From positions 1 through 64,000 of the forward strand of contig RFPL01000005.1 of NCBI GenBank assembly GCA_009926135.1: a stretch of DNA of 64,000 nucleotides, in the 5' to 3' direction. This document shows, in pieces, positions 63,953 through 64,000 of this stretch. This DNA is from Sphingomonadaceae bacterium (lineage in GTDB: Bacteria > Pseudomonadota > Alphaproteobacteria > Sphingomonadales > Sphingomonadaceae). Positions within the stretch are counted from its first letter, which is position 1. Every line of letters starts with the position of its first letter. Made by a program: the position numbers and the translations under genes. Below the pieces are notes generated by a model that made no database searches, was not told where the DNA came from, and was given only the letters and a program-made list of their open reading frames with translations.

Positions 63953-64000
63953 TCAGATCACGAAATCGAGGATGGCCGGCATCTGCTTGGTGCGGCGGTT
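63953..64000 (-). CDS. C-terminal tail of an unidentified gene
   Basis: Fifteen codons and a stop read on the minus strand, ending TKQMPAILDFVI. The gene continues beyond the window. It sits behind a terminator, convergent with the dehydrogenase, which supports it being real. I do not recognise the protein from so short a piece. Confidence 0.5.
   Translation of the reverse strand, partial: NRRTKQMPAILDFVI

Overview
The window is a GC-rich, gene-dense chromosomal segment from an alphaproteobacterium, most likely of the order Sphingomonadales. The grounds are a ChpT-type histidine phosphotransferase (known only from alphaproteobacteria), an RpoH-type sigma factor, a TonB-dependent receptor with an EIIVTGTR-type plug entrance, orphan ParA/SPOR genes, and the general gene order. 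This placement is inference from protein resemblance; no 16S rRNA gene is present. Nearly all of it reads as ordinary core genome. I saw no insertion sequence, prophage or CRISPR array.

Layout. 1-6.4 kb: tail of a UDP-glucose dehydrogenase gene, a periplasmic serine hydrolase, RNase P RNA, a JAMM protease-chpT-amidase operon, a RluD-type pseudouridine synthase, rpoH and mtgA. 6.4-11.6 kb: TonB-dependent receptor, His-rich CDF metal exporter, a small secreted protein and a fasciclin protein. 11.7-17.8 kb: clpX, clpP and tig, split by an amidase-TetR pair, then tRNA-Leu(UAG). 17.9-22.8 kb: sppA, a small M48 protease, pyrB and a dihydroorotase-like gene that has lost its metal ligands. 22.8-28.1 kb: an orphan parA with a ribbon-helix-helix partner and a TPR-SPOR gene, divergent from a Sel1-SPOR gene and a DUF418 gene. 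28.1-31.6 kb: Fur-box bfd/bfr, der, a secreted CHAP protein, a DUF3297 gene and tRNA-Val(CAC).

31.7-41 kb is an envelope-remodelling block. It has a VirJ-like hydrolase, a DUF2147 protein and a lysyl-phosphatidylglycerol synthase (mprF) on one strand, a divergent two-component system, and a 1127-residue fusion of GH18-like, NodB deacetylase and GT2 synthase domains. 41.2-47.3 kb: a DUF2892 gene behind an FNR-type box, serS, surE with an NlpD-like gene, and a copper ATPase with its CueR regulator. 47.3-52.9 kb: a tightly packed mrp, molybdenum hydroxylase, hemH, cytochrome P450 series. 53-64 kb: hflK/hflC, a DegP-type protease, PBP1A, msrB, an NfeD/SPFH pair, a dienelactone hydrolase-like gene and a PQQ alcohol dehydrogenase lipoprotein. 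The window ends in the 3' tail of an unidentified gene.

Themes that tie the genes together are protein quality control (rpoH, clpXP, tig, hflKC, degP, sppA), peptidoglycan and septum work (amidase, mtgA, PBP1A, SPOR proteins, NlpD-like, CHAP), and metal and redox handling (CDF, bfd/bfr, copA/cueR, hemH, mrp). The best candidates for something undescribed are the ParA-RHH-SPOR operon and the lysyl-PG/two-component/fusion-synthase block.
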